From: Thiorhodospira sibirica ATCC 700588
GTDB taxonomy: Bacteria > Pseudomonadota > Gammaproteobacteria > Ectothiorhodospirales > Ectothiorhodospiraceae
Assembly: GCF_000227725.2 (NCBI RefSeq)
Contig: NZ_MU255056.1
Coordinates: 2,275,069-2,339,068 of the forward strand
DNA: 64,000 nt
Reading direction: 5' to 3'
Shown here: positions 54,538 to 64,000 of the stretch, one piece after another
Layout of the letters: each line of letters begins with the position of its first letter
Position numbering within the stretch: position 1 is the stretch's first letter
Notes under the pieces: model-generated
Told to the model about the DNA's origin: nothing
What the model saw: the letters and a program-made list of their open reading frames with translations, nothing else
Databases searched by the model: none
Position numbers and translations under genes: made by a program

Positions 54538-55878
54538 TTAGAGCTGTTCGCGTATCATCTGCGCCAGCTCGTTGGCCAGTCGTTGCACCTGCGTGCGCTC
54601 GCGTCCTTCCACCATGACCCGGATCAAGGGTTCGGTGCCTGAAGGCCGCAACAGGACGCGCCCCTCCTGACCGAGGTGCTGCTCTGCCTCACGCACGGCG
54701 GCCTGCACAGACGGAGTTTGCACAACGCTGGCGGCATTAAGATTGCCAATCGGCACATTGATCAGAATCTGCGGAAACTTGCGGATGCGCTGTTTGAGTT
54801 CGGCTAGGCTTTGCGCGCTGCTGCACATCACCTGTAACACCTGCAACGCGGCAATGATGCCATCGCCGGTGGTGGTGCGATCCCGGCAGATAATATGGCC
54901 CGAGGATTCCCCGCCCAGCATCCAGCCTTCCTGTTCCAGCGCTTCCAGCACATAACGGTCCCCCACTGCAGCGCGCCGAAAGGGAATGCCTTGCGCCTGA
55001 AGGGCTAACTCCAGGCCCAGATTACTCATCAGGGTGCCCACCACCCCGCCGCCCAGATGGCCGTCACGCTGCCGGGCAAAGGCGATGATCCCGAGAATTT
55101 CATCCCCATCAAGCACCTCGCCCTGGGCATCGACCATGATCACCCGGTCGCCATCACCATCCAGGGCAATCCCCAGATCCGCCTGATGACTGAGCACCGC
55201 CTTGCTCAGATGTTCAGGATACAGCGAGCCGCAGCCTTCGTTGATGTTAAAGCCATTGGGCGCAATCCCCACCGGGATGACCTCGGCGCCGATTTCTTCA
55301 AACACATGCGGGGCAATGTTATAGGTCGCCCCATGCGCACAATCCACGACCATGCGCAGACCGTGCAAGGTGGTGCCGAAAGGAATCGTACCTTTGCAAA
55401 ATTCAATATAGCGCCCGGCGGCATCGCTGACCCGCTCGACCTTGCCCAGATCGGCTGAATCGACGATCTGCATCGCCTGCTCAAGCTGCGCCTCAATGGC
55501 ATACTCCAGCTCATCTTGCAATTTGCTACCCTGACTGGAAAAGAACTTAAAGCCATTATCAAAAAAAGGATTATGCGAGGCGCTGATCACAATTCCCGCC
55601 TGCGCCCTGAAGGTGCGGGTCAGATAGGCAATCGCCGGGGTTGGCATCGGCCCCAACATACGGCTATCCACCCCGGCGGCTGACAGCCCGGCCTCCAGGG
55701 CAGCCTCAAACATATAGCCCGAAACGCGGGTATCCTTGCCAATCAACACCAGGCCCTGCCCATCAGGTACCAACACCCGCCCCACCGCCCACCCCAGCTT
55801 AAGGGCAAAATCAGGGGTCAGCGGCGCCTGTCCCACCCGTCCACGAATCCCATCAGTCCCAAAATAGCGACGTTCCAC
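54538..55878 (-). CDS. glmM: Phosphoglucosamine mutase
   Basis: Converts glucosamine-6-phosphate to glucosamine-1-phosphate for peptidoglycan and lipopolysaccharide precursors. The 446-residue product begins [11 protein letters not shown], has the active serine in [15 protein letters not shown], the metal loop ALDGDGDRV and the C-terminal phosphate-binding [15 protein letters not shown]. The GTG at 55878 sits eight bases after gaggag and gives a length close to E. coli GlmM; a GTG three codons earlier is too close to the ribosome site. Confidence 0.95.
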   Translation of the reverse strand: MERRYFGTDGIRGRVGQAPLTPDFALKLGWAVGRVLVPDGQGLVLIGKDTRVSGYMFEAALEAGLSAAGVDSRMLGPMPTPAIAYLTRTFRAQAGIVISASHNPFFDNGFKFFSSQGSKLQDELEYAIEAQLEQAMQIVDSADLGKVERVSDAAGRYIEFCKGTIPFGTTLHGLRMVVDCAHGATYNIAPHVFEEIGAEVIPVGIAPNGFNINEGCGSLYPEHLSKAVLSHQADLGIALDGDGDRVIMVDAQGEVLDGDEILGIIAFARQRDGHLGGGVVGTLMSNLGLELALQAQGIPFRRAAVGDRYVLEALEQEGWMLGGESSGHIICRDRTTTGDGIIAALQVLQVMCSSAQSLAELKQRIRKFPQILINVPIGNLNAASVVQTPSVQAAVREAEQHLGQEGRVLLRPSGTEPLIRVMVEGRERTQVQRLANELAQMIREQL

Positions 55879-55899
55879 GCGAATCACTCCTCAAAATTA

Positions 55900-55957
55900 G
55901 TGGCGGCATCATCTTGATGCCGCTTGAAAACCCGCGAACGCAGGATGCGTCCGCCAC
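55900..55957 (-). repeat. R1 repeat, second full copy
   Basis: The reverse complement of this segment matches 1784–1842 almost throughout (gtggcggacgcatcctgcgttcgcggg … gcggcatcaagatgatgccgccac), the best pair in the family. It lies between glmM and the glycosyltransferase gene. The rest of 55879–56010 has no other feature. Confidence 0.85.
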
Positions 55958-56010
55958 ATAGGGCGAACATATATCTCTGCAAGCACAGCCTAATCTGCAA
56001 AGCGCTTCGC

Positions 56011-57594
56011 TTAAAGACGCAGCACGCGCACCAAAACCACGCCATTGTGCGCAAATAACAGCTCATATTCACCAAGGCGGGGGAGTGAATCCTCACGGGT
56101 CAGGGCGATTTCGCCGACCTGCGGAGTGCGGCGTTCAATGACCCGCTGGGTATAGACATTAAAGCTTGGGGTGTTGAGCCGCCACATGACGATTGCTTCA
56201 TCAGAAAAGGCTCGCGCTGCCTGTGCGGCCGCATAAATCGGGCCTTGCTGAATTGCAGAGATGGCAGGCAATACCAGCCCTGCGGTACCGATATTGAGCA
56301 ATAAACCCAGTAACAGCAGTCTATAGCCTTGGGTGTTGCGGCGCAGTGTGGCGAACATGAAATACAGGCTTATCCCCAAGGCAAGGGCAAAATACAGCCG
56401 CCATAGCAGGGAAAAATGCGCATGATGATCGGTCAGCAGGCCCAACACATAGGCATCGCGCAGCTGCGGTTTAAGCCAGCTCAGCAGATCCGGCACAAGC
56501 AGCAAGAAGGCAAACATCAGCACCGCTGGTAAAAACAGCCAGGCACGGCTTTTCAGCGTCTCCAGATGCAAGGCCATGAGAATCAAAAGCGGCGTCACCC
56601 CGTAGAGGATGTAATGGGGCAATTTTGTACCGGACAGCGAAAAAAGCACCAGAACCACCGCAAACCACACCAGCAAGAAGGCATGCAAATCCTGCCGATA
56701 CACCCAGCTTCGCCGCATCTCCCACAGCGTGCGCACCAGCAGACTGCTATAAGGCAACAGGGCTACCAGCAAGACCGGCAGATAAAAAAAGAGCGGGCCG
56801 CTGTGGCCGTGCATCGGTGCCTGAAAGCGCCCCAGGTTATGCTCCAGCAGAAAGCCCAGCAAAAAGCCCGGCCCCTCGCGCCAGGTGATGGTCAGATACC
56901 ACGGCAGCACCAAGGCCAAAAACAGCCCAAGGCCCAGCGGATTGAAGGCCGCCGCCAGCCATGCCCGCCCCTGCCCCTTGAGCAGATAAAACAGCAGACT
57001 GGCAAGCAGCGGAATCACCACCGCCACCGGCCCCTTGGTCAGAAAGCCCAGGCCCATCGCGATAAAGGCCAGATAAATATAACGCGGCTGGCGGCGGGTG
57101 TAGTGCAGGTAAATGGCAAACATGGCGGCGGCAATCAGCAGATTGAGCAGTCCATCGGCAATCGCTGCCTTGCCCACCACGGTAATGGCAAAGGCGCTGG
57201 CTCCCAGGGTGGCGGCAATCAGGCCAGTGCGCGCATCGCCCAGCCGCGCACAAAAGGCATAGATCAATAGCATCCAGGCGGTGGAGGCCAGCGCCGAGGG
57301 CAGACGCAGTGCCCATTCCTGCAGGCCAAACAGGCTGACACTGAGGGCCTGCAGCCAATAGATCAAAATAGGTTTGTCATAGCGCGGCTCGCCATAGAGA
57401 TAGGTTGCGATCCAGTCACCCCGCGCCAGCATATCGCGGGTGGCCTCGCTGAAGGCACCCTCATCCAGATCAAACAAGGGGAAGGCATGCAGATTGAAAA
57501 AAAACGCCGTCCATAAAGCCGCCAGCAGCAACAAGGCAAGGCTGCGGTGCAAGGCCAAGGGCGGCGGGCCAAGCCGTGGATGCCCGGCACTCAT
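56011..57594 (-). CDS. GT39/ArnT-like membrane glycosyltransferase
   Basis: A 527-residue inner-membrane protein of the ArnT/PMT-like GT-C family. It has about twelve helices and the first periplasmic loop motif FPLFDLDEGAFSEATRDMLARGD with the acidic pair that binds the sugar-lipid, and GEPRYDKPILIYWL with the conserved histidine position replaced by YDKP. The donor is probably a polyprenyl-phosphate sugar and the acceptor an envelope lipid or protein. It overlaps the amylosucrase stop by four bases (ATGA), so it may be co-expressed, though a metabolic link is not clear. Confidence 0.85.
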   Translation of the reverse strand: MSAGHPRLGPPPLALHRSLALLLLAALWTAFFFNLHAFPLFDLDEGAFSEATRDMLARGDWIATYLYGEPRYDKPILIYWLQALSVSLFGLQEWALRLPSALASTAWMLLIYAFCARLGDARTGLIAATLGASAFAITVVGKAAIADGLLNLLIAAAMFAIYLHYTRRQPRYIYLAFIAMGLGFLTKGPVAVVIPLLASLLFYLLKGQGRAWLAAAFNPLGLGLFLALVLPWYLTITWREGPGFLLGFLLEHNLGRFQAPMHGHSGPLFFYLPVLLVALLPYSSLLVRTLWEMRRSWVYRQDLHAFLLVWFAVVLVLFSLSGTKLPHYILYGVTPLLILMALHLETLKSRAWLFLPAVLMFAFLLLVPDLLSWLKPQLRDAYVLGLLTDHHAHFSLLWRLYFALALGISLYFMFATLRRNTQGYRLLLLGLLLNIGTAGLVLPAISAIQQGPIYAAAQAARAFSDEAIVMWRLNTPSFNVYTQRVIERRTPQVGEIALTREDSLPRLGEYELLFAHNGVVLVRVLRL

Positions 57595-59558
57595 ACGTTA
57601 TGACTCAGTACCATCAGCTGATACGGCCCGACGACCAGCTCCTGGGTGGCGGTGACGGTGCGCCCGGTGTGAAAATCCACCATGGTTTTGCGCATCCCCA
57701 TCTGGCGCAGGCGGCGGGCCTCCAGACGTTGTTCAAATTCGCTGAAATTAGCCAGCACAAATACCGCATATTGCTCATTGCTGCGAATAAAACCAAAGAC
57801 CTGGGCATTGCCGGTATCAACGATTTCCGTCTCGGCCCAGGCAAAGGCGCGGTTTTGGGCGCGTAGCTGAATCAGGCGCAGCAGACCCTGATAGACACGC
57901 CCTGGAATGGTGCTGGGGTCGCGGCGTTGTTCGGCGTGCTCCCAGTCAAAGGCACTGCGGTGCATCCAGCGTGAATCACCGACCTTGATCGGGTCACTGC
58001 CATAGTCGTAATTATTCAGTTGGGCGACCTCATCCCCCAGGTAAATCAGCGGGATGCCGCCAATGGTGAAGATGACGCCATGCAAGAGCAGGATGCGCTG
58101 GATGGCCAGCTCGATTTCCTGCGGATCGTTTTCATCAATGCCTTTTTCCAGACCGCTGAGCGAGGCACAGCTACCCGATACGCGGGCATCGCCAGTGAGC
58201 GGATTTTCCTGAAACGGCGCGCCTCGGGCAAAGCTGCCGGGATGGCGGCCAGTATAAAAACGGGTGAGAAAGCGGCGATGTTCATCCGGATCAAAGCCGG
58301 CGGCGATGATGTCTTCATCGGCAAAGGCCCAGCCGATGTCGTCGTGACAGCGTACATAGTTGACCCAGGCGCAGCCATCAGGCAGGGCAAAGCTGCGCTG
58401 CATGGCCTGGCGCAAGGCACGCACATCCCGCGTGGCCAGGGCATCCCATAAAAGCGCCATCAACTGCGGGTTATACGACAGCGGGCACTCTTCTTCGCCG
58501 ATGTATTTGCGGACCTCGTCAGGATGGACAATGGCCTCGGATTTGAAAGTCATGGCCGGGGCGGCAATGTTGACCACCGCATTGAAGGCCTGAATCAACC
58601 AGTGCGCTTCGGGCAGATTCTGGCAGTTTGTGCCCAGCCGCTTCCACACAAAGGCCACCGCATCCAGGCGCAGGATTTCCACCCCCTGATTGGCCAAAAA
58701 CAGCATCTCCTCCATCATGCGGTTAAAAACCACGGGGTTTTCGTAGTTCAGATCCCACTGATAGGTGTGAAAGGTGGTCCACACCCAGCGCTTGATACGG
58801 CTTAAGTAGGTAAAGGCGCCTGGGTGGTCATCCGCAAACACCTCCGGCATGTTGCGCTCGTAGGCATCGGGCAATTCACGGTCGGCAAACATCCGGTAAT
58901 AGGCCTGATATTCACGGTCACCCGCCAAGGCCCTCCGTGCCCATTCGTGCTCATCCGAGGTGTGATTGAAGACAAAATCCAGGGTCAGCGAGATCCCGTG
59001 ATGACGCAGCTCGGTGGCCAGCTCAGCGAGCTGCGTCAGGGTACCCATCGCCGGATCGAGCTCGCGGTAGCTGCTGACCGCATAGCCGCCGTCATTATCC
59101 CCTTGGGGCACCTTAAACAACGGCATTAAATGCAGATAGGTGATGCCCAGCTCGGTTAAATAGGGAATGCGTTCACGCAAGCCGTTGAGATCACCGGCAA
59201 ACAGATCGACATAACACATCGCCCCAATCATGCGGCTCGATTGATACCAATGCGGATCGGCCTCACGCAGCGCATCCAGCGCCTTGAGTTGCGCCGGACG
59301 CGCCAGCCACATCTCGGTGGCGGAGGCCAGCACGCTTTCCAAATGATAAAAAAAATCATAGTGACCGCCGTACAGCGCAAACAAGCGCTTAAACAGCTGG
59401 GGAAAATGGCGCTTGAGGCGCTCGCTGTAGGCCTCCCATTCTGCCGGGTCGGTGCGCGGGGCAAAGCGGGCCTCTATGCGTGGAAGTAAGCGCTTGAAAG
59501 AACGCAGGCTTTGCTCTTCCAGCCAGACGGGGTCACTGGGTTGAATCTGCCGTATCAT
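57591..59558 (-). CDS. Amylosucrase (GH13 family)
   Basis: Splits sucrose, transferring glucose to an alpha-1,4-glucan and releasing fructose. The 655-residue length is typical of amylosucrases. The catalytic nucleophile is in VEILRLDAVAFVWKRLG, the acid/base in FKSEAIVHPDE and the third acidic residue in VRCHDDIGWAF. LDFVFNHTSDEHEWA is the usual conserved region I. The stop overlaps the glycosyltransferase ATG. A PfkB-type sugar kinase at 62214 could phosphorylate the fructose product. Confidence 0.93.
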   Translation of the reverse strand: MIRQIQPSDPVWLEEQSLRSFKRLLPRIEARFAPRTDPAEWEAYSERLKRHFPQLFKRLFALYGGHYDFFYHLESVLASATEMWLARPAQLKALDALREADPHWYQSSRMIGAMCYVDLFAGDLNGLRERIPYLTELGITYLHLMPLFKVPQGDNDGGYAVSSYRELDPAMGTLTQLAELATELRHHGISLTLDFVFNHTSDEHEWARRALAGDREYQAYYRMFADRELPDAYERNMPEVFADDHPGAFTYLSRIKRWVWTTFHTYQWDLNYENPVVFNRMMEEMLFLANQGVEILRLDAVAFVWKRLGTNCQNLPEAHWLIQAFNAVVNIAAPAMTFKSEAIVHPDEVRKYIGEEECPLSYNPQLMALLWDALATRDVRALRQAMQRSFALPDGCAWVNYVRCHDDIGWAFADEDIIAAGFDPDEHRRFLTRFYTGRHPGSFARGAPFQENPLTGDARVSGSCASLSGLEKGIDENDPQEIELAIQRILLLHGVIFTIGGIPLIYLGDEVAQLNNYDYGSDPIKVGDSRWMHRSAFDWEHAEQRRDPSTIPGRVYQGLLRLIQLRAQNRAFAWAETEIVDTGNAQVFGFIRSNEQYAVFVLANFSEFEQRLEARRLRQMGMRKTMVDFHTGRTVTATQELVVGPYQLMVLSHNV

Positions 59559-59797
59559 GATATTTGGATGTTAGAATGAATGATTGCCTTGCACAAAACA
59601 CAGGCGCCGAATCCGAGACATCGCCGAAAACTCAGGCGCTGCGTGCCGCACATGGCGTCATACACCATACCACATGAGGCGGGATGACCCGAAAAACCAG
59701 GGATTTTAAACCAGCGCCGATGCTGCATAGCAGAAAAAATCGGTCTTTTTAAGGTAGTATCTACGCCCGGTCAATTTATCACAACTGAGGATTTACT

Positions 59798-61093
59798 ATG
59801 ACTAAGCGCACCGTCACCCTGACTGACAACGCTACCGGCAAGCAGGTGGAATTGCCGGTACACGAAGGCACGCATGGCCCGGCGGCCATTGATGTTCGCT
59901 CGCTGTATAAGGAACTGGGCTATTTCACCTATGATCCCGGCTTTATGGCCACCGCCAGTTGCAGCAGCGCCATTACCTACATCGATGGCGACAAAGGGAT
60001 TTTGATGTATCGGGGCTACCCGATTGAGCAGCTCGCCGAGCATAGCACCTACCTTGAGGTCTGCTATCTCTTGCTCTACGGACATCTGCCCACCTCGACC
60101 GAACTCAGTGACTTTTCGCGCATTGTCAAAGAGCATTCCATGCTGCATGAGGCGTTGCGCCGCTTTTATGGGGGCTTTCGCCATGATGCCCATCCGATGG
60201 CGATCATGGTCGGCGTGTTTGGCGCGCTGTCAGCCTTTTATCATGACTCCACCGACGTGCAAAATCCTAGACATCGCGAGATCTCGGCGCATCGCATGAT
60301 CTCCAAGATGCCCACCATCGCGGCCTGGTCGTATAAATATGCCCTCGGCCAACCCTTTATGTATCCGGATAATTCGCTGGGCTATACCGAAAACTTCCTG
60401 CGCATGATGTTTTCAACGCCGACGACCGCCTACAAGACCAATCCCACCTTTGTGCGCGCCCTGGATCTGATCCTGATCCTGCATGCCGACCATGAGCAAA
60501 ACGCCTCCACCTCGACGGTGCGCCTGTCGGGCAGCTCCGAGGCAAACCCCTTTGCCGCAGTGTCTGCCGGGATTGCCTCTTTGTGGGGACCGTTACACGG
60601 CGGTGCCAATGAAAGCGTCGTGCGGATGCTCAGCAGCATTGCCGAAAGTGGCAATGTTAATCAGTACGTGGCCCGCGCCAAGGATAAAGATGACCCCTTC
60701 CGCCTGATGGGCTTTGGTCATCGCGTCTATAAAAACTTTGACCCACGGGCTAAAATCATTCGCAAGATGTGTCATCAACTGCTGGCGGAACTGGGCGCAG
60801 AAAATCAGCCGCTGTTTGAGGTGGCCCTCGAACTGGAGCGGATTGCCACAGAGGATGAATATTTCATTGAGCGCAAGCTCTATCCCAACGTGGATTTTTA
60901 TTCCGGTATCATCTTGCGGGCGATGGGTATCCCGCTCAACATGTTCCCGGTGATCTTTGCCCTGGCGCGTATCGTGGGCTGGATTTCGCACTGGAACGAG
61001 ATGATGCATGATCCTGAATCGCGCATCGGGCGCCCGCGCCAGCTCTACACCGGCGAACAGCCGCGTGATTATGTCCCGATTGAACAACGCTAA
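59798..61093 (+). CDS. gltA: Citrate synthase
   Basis: Type II citrate synthase of the oxidative citric acid cycle. The 431-residue product has the catalytic histidine in [11 protein letters not shown], the second histidine in [14 protein letters not shown], and the Asp in the segment PNVDFYSG. The start at 59798 is supported by gagg. The upstream 240 bases hold the promoter region and separate it from the divergent amylosucrase. Confidence 0.97.
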   Translation: MTKRTVTLTDNATGKQVELPVHEGTHGPAAIDVRSLYKELGYFTYDPGFMATASCSSAITYIDGDKGILMYRGYPIEQLAEHSTYLEVCYLLLYGHLPTSTELSDFSRIVKEHSMLHEALRRFYGGFRHDAHPMAIMVGVFGALSAFYHDSTDVQNPRHREISAHRMISKMPTIAAWSYKYALGQPFMYPDNSLGYTENFLRMMFSTPTTAYKTNPTFVRALDLILILHADHEQNASTSTVRLSGSSEANPFAAVSAGIASLWGPLHGGANESVVRMLSSIAESGNVNQYVARAKDKDDPFRLMGFGHRVYKNFDPRAKIIRKMCHQLLAELGAENQPLFEVALELERIATEDEYFIERKLYPNVDFYSGIILRAMGIPLNMFPVIFALARIVGWISHWNEMMHDPESRIGRPRQLYTGEQPRDYVPIEQR

Positions 61094-61117
61094 TACATTT
61101 ATCCATAAGGAGTTTTT

Positions 61118-61321
61118 ATGAGTATTGATCGTATTGTCTTTGCTGTCGCCGGTGGTTTTATCCTGCTCAGCGTGTTGCTGGCTTATCTGCACAGCCCCTA
61201 CTGGCTCTGGTTTACCGCCTTTGTTGGGGCTAATTTACTGCAATCGGCATTTACCGGTTTTTGCCCTCTGGCCATCATCCTGAAAAAGATGGGAATGCAG
61301 CCTGGGCAGGCCTTTCATTAA
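61118..61321 (+). CDS. DUF2892 (YgaP-like transmembrane) protein
   Basis: A 67-residue membrane protein with two helices and the C-terminal [14 protein letters not shown], typical of the DUF2892 domain found alone or fused to rhodanese. In the rhodanese proteins the domain anchors a sulfurtransferase; stand-alone members have no set function. Start has aagga upstream and the gene follows gltA by 24 bases. Confidence 0.85.
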   Translation: MSIDRIVFAVAGGFILLSVLLAYLHSPYWLWFTAFVGANLLQSAFTGFCPLAIILKKMGMQPGQAFH

Positions 61322-61328
61322 GCTCAGG

Positions 61329-61353
61329 CGGTCGGCGTTTGCAGCGCCGACCG
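61329..61353 (+). terminator. Hairpin between the DUF2892 and amidotransferase genes
   Basis: CGGTCGGCG–tttgcag–CGCCGACCG, a nine-base stem that ends seven bases before the next ATG. It has little T-run, so it may be a translation-control structure rather than a terminator. Confidence 0.5.
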
Positions 61354-61360
61354 GTGTTTG

Positions 61361-62152
61361 ATGGCAAAGCGACCTCTGATTGGTGTCACTGGCCCGGATC
61401 GTGGCGGCCTGGCGGCCTGGTGGTGTATCGCGCTGGCCTTGTATCGCGCCGGCGCACGGGTGCAGCGGATCACCCCCAGGCGTACATTAGATCTTCAGCA
61501 GCTGGATGGACTGGTCATCAGTGGCGGTGCCGATGTCAGTCCAACGCTCTATGGTCAGCCTAAAATTGCCCTGGTTGCGGAAATCAAGGCCCTGGAACAA
61601 GGGTATCTCAATCGTCTTGGCGCCTTGCTGCTTTACCCCCTGCTATGGGGATTGCGGCGTAGTCTGATCACCCATGCCCCCGGCGGTGATGAAGCCCGCG
61701 ACCGGATGGAATATCGCCTGCTCAAGCTGGCCTTGGCGCAGCGGCTGCCGGTATTGGGCATCTGTCGCGGGATGCAGCTGTTAAATGTCGTCTGTCAGGG
61801 CAGTTTGCACCAAAACCTGCAAGGTTTTTACCGCGAAGCGCCGCAAATCCGCACCGTGTTGCCGCGCAAAGCCGTGATCGTGATCCCGCAAACCCGCCTG
61901 GCGCAGATCGTTGTGCACACCCGGCTTAAGGTCAATGCACTGCATCATCAGGCCATTGACCGCCTGGGACAAGGGTTGTGTGTGGCGGCCCAGGAAAGCA
62001 ACGGGATCACGCAGGCCATTGAACACCGTGACTACCCCTATGTTTTAGGGGTGCAATGGCATCCGGAATATCTGCCACAAAAACCAGAGCATCAAGCCTT
62101 GTTTCATGCGCTGGTAGAGGCCGCCCGCAACGGTTCTGCCAGCGCCGCATGA
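61361..62152 (+). CDS. Class I glutamine amidotransferase (gamma-Glu-GABA hydrolase-like)
   Basis: A 263-residue PuuD-like hydrolase. It has SGGADVSPTLYG, the nucleophile elbow GICRGMQLLNVVCQGSLHQ (active Cys) and GVQWHPEYLPQKP (His and Glu), as in gamma-glutamyl-gamma-aminobutyrate hydrolases. Many members of this group act on gamma-glutamylated polyamine intermediates; the true substrate is not shown. The ATG at 61361 is chosen over TTG at 61358. Confidence 0.85.
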   Translation: MAKRPLIGVTGPDRGGLAAWWCIALALYRAGARVQRITPRRTLDLQQLDGLVISGGADVSPTLYGQPKIALVAEIKALEQGYLNRLGALLLYPLLWGLRRSLITHAPGGDEARDRMEYRLLKLALAQRLPVLGICRGMQLLNVVCQGSLHQNLQGFYREAPQIRTVLPRKAVIVIPQTRLAQIVVHTRLKVNALHHQAIDRLGQGLCVAAQESNGITQAIEHRDYPYVLGVQWHPEYLPQKPEHQALFHALVEAARNGSASAA

Positions 62153-62213
62153 TGTTCGCCCTACTTTTTTAACCACAGACCCCTAAGGAGGAGCGGGACA
62201 GGACGGCCTGATC

Positions 62214-63167
62214 ATGGCCGTGCATGGCGCTGCGTCATCCCCCTGGGATCAAGGCCAGGATTTCCCGCATAAACAAATGATGTCAGGCCCGATTATTTTT
62301 GGTGAAGTGTTATTTGACTGCTTTGAAGATCGCGCCATTCTTGGCGGGGCGCCGTTCAATGTTGCCTGGAATTTATGCGGCTTTGGACAGGCACCGCTGT
62401 TTATCGGTGCGGTTGGGCAGGATGAACTCGGTCAACAGGTACGCTCCATGATGGATACCTGGGGCCTGGAAACGCAGGGCTTGCAACACTGCGCAAGCCA
62501 TCCCACCGGACAGGTCCAGGTTCATCTCGAAGGCGGGGAACCCTCATATGACATTCTGGCTGATCAGGCCTACGACCACATCGCCGCCGCCCCTGCGATT
62601 GCGGCAAGCCAACAGCGGCGCCGCGCCATTTTGTACCACGGCACCCTGGCCCTGCGCAGCCAAACCTCCCGCGCCACACTGGAGGCCCTGCACACCGCTA
62701 CCGCCCGCCCGATATTTCTGGATGTCAACCTGCGCAGCCCCTGGTGGGAGCCGAAAAGCCTTCCTGCCCTGTTAATGCGTGCCACCTGGGTCAAGCTCAA
62801 CGCCCAGGAACTGACCTGGCTCACCCCTGAACACCTCCCGGACATGCCCACCAAGGCTTTATGGATGCAAGACCGCTACGGACTGGATGCCGTGATCCTC
62901 ACCTTGGGGGCACAAGGCGCTTTAGTGGTCAGCAAAGAAGGACAGTGCATTCACAGCCCGGCAGCCCCTGCGCCAAACGTATTGCGCGACACCGTCGGCG
63001 CCGGCGATGCCTTCAGCAGCGTCGTCCTGATTGCCTTGATGCAGGAATGGAGTTGGGAAAAAACCATTGCACACGCCGCGCAGTTTGCCGCCAAGGTCTG
63101 CACCCTGCACGGCGCCATCACCAGCCAGCGCGCCTTTTATACCGAAACAGCAGAACAATGGAAATAA
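62214..63167 (+). CDS. PfkB-family sugar kinase (fructokinase-like)
   Basis: A 317-residue ribokinase-superfamily member. It has ILGGAPFNVAWNLCGFGQ in the N-terminal part, the sugar-binding segment FLDVNLRSPWW and the active-site loop RDTVGAGDAFSSVVL. The layout resembles bacterial fructokinases, and phosphorylating fructose made by amylosucrase is a natural inference. The start is uncertain: the ATG at 62214 lacks a good ribosome site, and the ATGs at 62277 and 62280 would give the more usual N-terminus (GPIIFGEVLFDCFED). Confidence 0.8.
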   Translation: MAVHGAASSPWDQGQDFPHKQMMSGPIIFGEVLFDCFEDRAILGGAPFNVAWNLCGFGQAPLFIGAVGQDELGQQVRSMMDTWGLETQGLQHCASHPTGQVQVHLEGGEPSYDILADQAYDHIAAAPAIAASQQRRRAILYHGTLALRSQTSRATLEALHTATARPIFLDVNLRSPWWEPKSLPALLMRATWVKLNAQELTWLTPEHLPDMPTKALWMQDRYGLDAVILTLGAQGALVVSKEGQCIHSPAAPAPNVLRDTVGAGDAFSSVVLIALMQEWSWEKTIAHAAQFAAKVCTLHGAITSQRAFYTETAEQWK

Positions 63168-63217
63168 TAGATACGGCGATGAGCGCATAGGAGACTAGAA
63201 GAGCGTTGTTTAAGGGT

Positions 63218-63307
<90 letters not shown>

Positions 63308-63430
63308 ACATTCCTTAAACACCGGCACTGCCTTGGGTTTTATAAACCCAGTAAATGCCAAGCGAGTTATTTTACTACACAAACTGTCTTTGGAAAAGAG
63401 AGGAATCAAGGCGTGTTAGCCCAAAGCAGT

Positions 63431-63464
63431 AATGTCCCCTTCGTCCAATTCTAAAATGTCCCCT
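63431..63464 (+). repeat. Repeated aatgtcccct at the left edge of the terminal insertion sequence
   Basis: The 10-mer aatgtcccct occurs at 63431 and 63455, about 26 bases before the transposase start. It is probably part of the insertion sequence's left end; the right end is outside the window. Confidence 0.5.
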
Positions 63465-63489
63465 TTATATTTAAGCGGGAGGGGCACGC

Positions 63490-64000
63490 ATGACGAAGGA
63501 GCACATTACGATGAGTCACAAAGAAATTGACCGACTAGAGATGATTCAGGCGGTGGCGAACAAGCATCTGCGGCAGGCCGAGGCGGCCCAGCGCCGTGGG
63601 GTTGAGCGTGCGCCAGGTCAAGCGCCTGGTTCGCCGCTATCGTGAGCATGGGGCGACAGGGCTACGCAGTGGCCACCGTGGCCGACGTCCCAATAACGCC
63701 ATTGCCGAGACAGTACGCCAGGAGGTGCTCGCCTTGGTCAAGACGCACTACACCGACTTTGGCCCCACCCTGGCCTGCGAAAAGCTGGCCGAGCGCCATG
63801 GTCATCATCTCTCGGTCGAGACCCTGCGCCAGTGGATGGTGGCCGATGGGCTATGGCAGCCCAAGCAACGCAAGCAAGCCCGCATTCATCAGCGCCGTCC
63901 ACGCCGCCCCTGCCTGGGGGAGCTCATTCAAATCGACGGCTCGCCCCATGACTGGTTTGAGGTGCGCGGCCCGCGCTGTACCCTGACTTGTGTTCATCGA
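63490..64000 (+). pseudogene. Frameshifted transposase (helix-turn-helix plus integrase-type), cut by window edge
   Basis: A transposase of the ISNCY-like group: N-terminal helix-turn-helix (IDRLEMIQAVANKHLRQAEAAQRR), then in the next frame LSVRQVKRLVRRYREHG, GRRPNNAIAETVRQEVL, TLACEKLAERHGHHLSVET and the first catalytic Asp in LIQIDGSPHDWF. One frame change is at about 63598–63602 (an extra G in ggggttg) and another near 63985. The gene has a good ribosome site (gggagggg) before the ATG at 63490. Either a degraded copy or sequence error. The rest lies beyond the window. Confidence 0.8.

Overview
The window looks like a chromosomal segment of a gammaproteobacterium, probably a sulfur-metabolising or phototrophic relative of Chromatiales. 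The basis is the gene content: a coaD–ferredoxin pair, an rpsU/tsaD divergent pair, SpeD of the enterobacterial type, GltA, PrlC, and above all a membrane [NiFe] hydrogenase in the order small subunit–Isp1–Isp2–large subunit, the arrangement known from purple sulfur bacteria such as Thiocapsa and Allochromatium. The placement is an inference; no rRNA is present.

Layout. 1–3.7 kb: the end of a frameshifted CHASE2 adenylate cyclase, an N-terminal fragment of a type IIG-like restriction enzyme, and TnpB (IS605) debris. 3.7–10.5 kb: a membrane protein, speD, osmC, a VanZ-like protein, dsbB, coaD, fdx and three small exported proteins. 10.7–14.8 kb: murE–murF–mraY, apparently detached from the rest of the division/cell-wall cluster. 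14.9–24.4 kb: hemE, rpsU, tsaD, a DUF4412 protein, an O-antigen-ligase-like protein, recN, nadK, tgt and a TorD-like chaperone.

24.4–28.6 kb is the most unusual part. Four small exported proteins follow one another, at least three of them built from 11-residue curlin-type (CsgA/CsgB) repeats. They are followed by a fifth protein that carries five curlin-type units in its passenger and ends in an autotransporter-type beta-barrel. No csgG, csgE or csgF is in the window. An IscB/omega-RNA-like element with almost all of its nuclease gene deleted sits inside the cluster. I propose an amyloid/surface-fibre locus whose membrane anchor or nucleator is a type V-like autotransporter.

28.6–34.9 kb: a radical SAM protein, an AsnB-type amidotransferase, a decayed transposase, argG and bioB. 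35–41 kb: the hydrogenase operon (maturation protease, HupH-like protein, small subunit, Isp1, Isp2, large subunit), with a perfect FNR-type palindrome in the upstream divergent region. 41–54.5 kb: BtuF-like, Uma2-like, endonuclease I-like, mogA, prlC, two orphan V/A-type ATPase stalk genes, uvrD–moeA with an unknown coiled-coil gene, nadA and a ComFB-like protein. 54.5–63.2 kb: glmM, a GT39-type membrane glycosyltransferase, amylosucrase, gltA, a DUF2892 protein, a class I amidotransferase and a PfkB kinase. The right edge holds tRNA-Ser(CGA) and the start of a frameshifted insertion sequence.

Two families of short palindromic intergenic repeats (REP/BIME-like) recur across the window. Several genes are frameshifted (cyclase, TnpB, two transposases), so part of the damage could be real decay and part could be sequence error.
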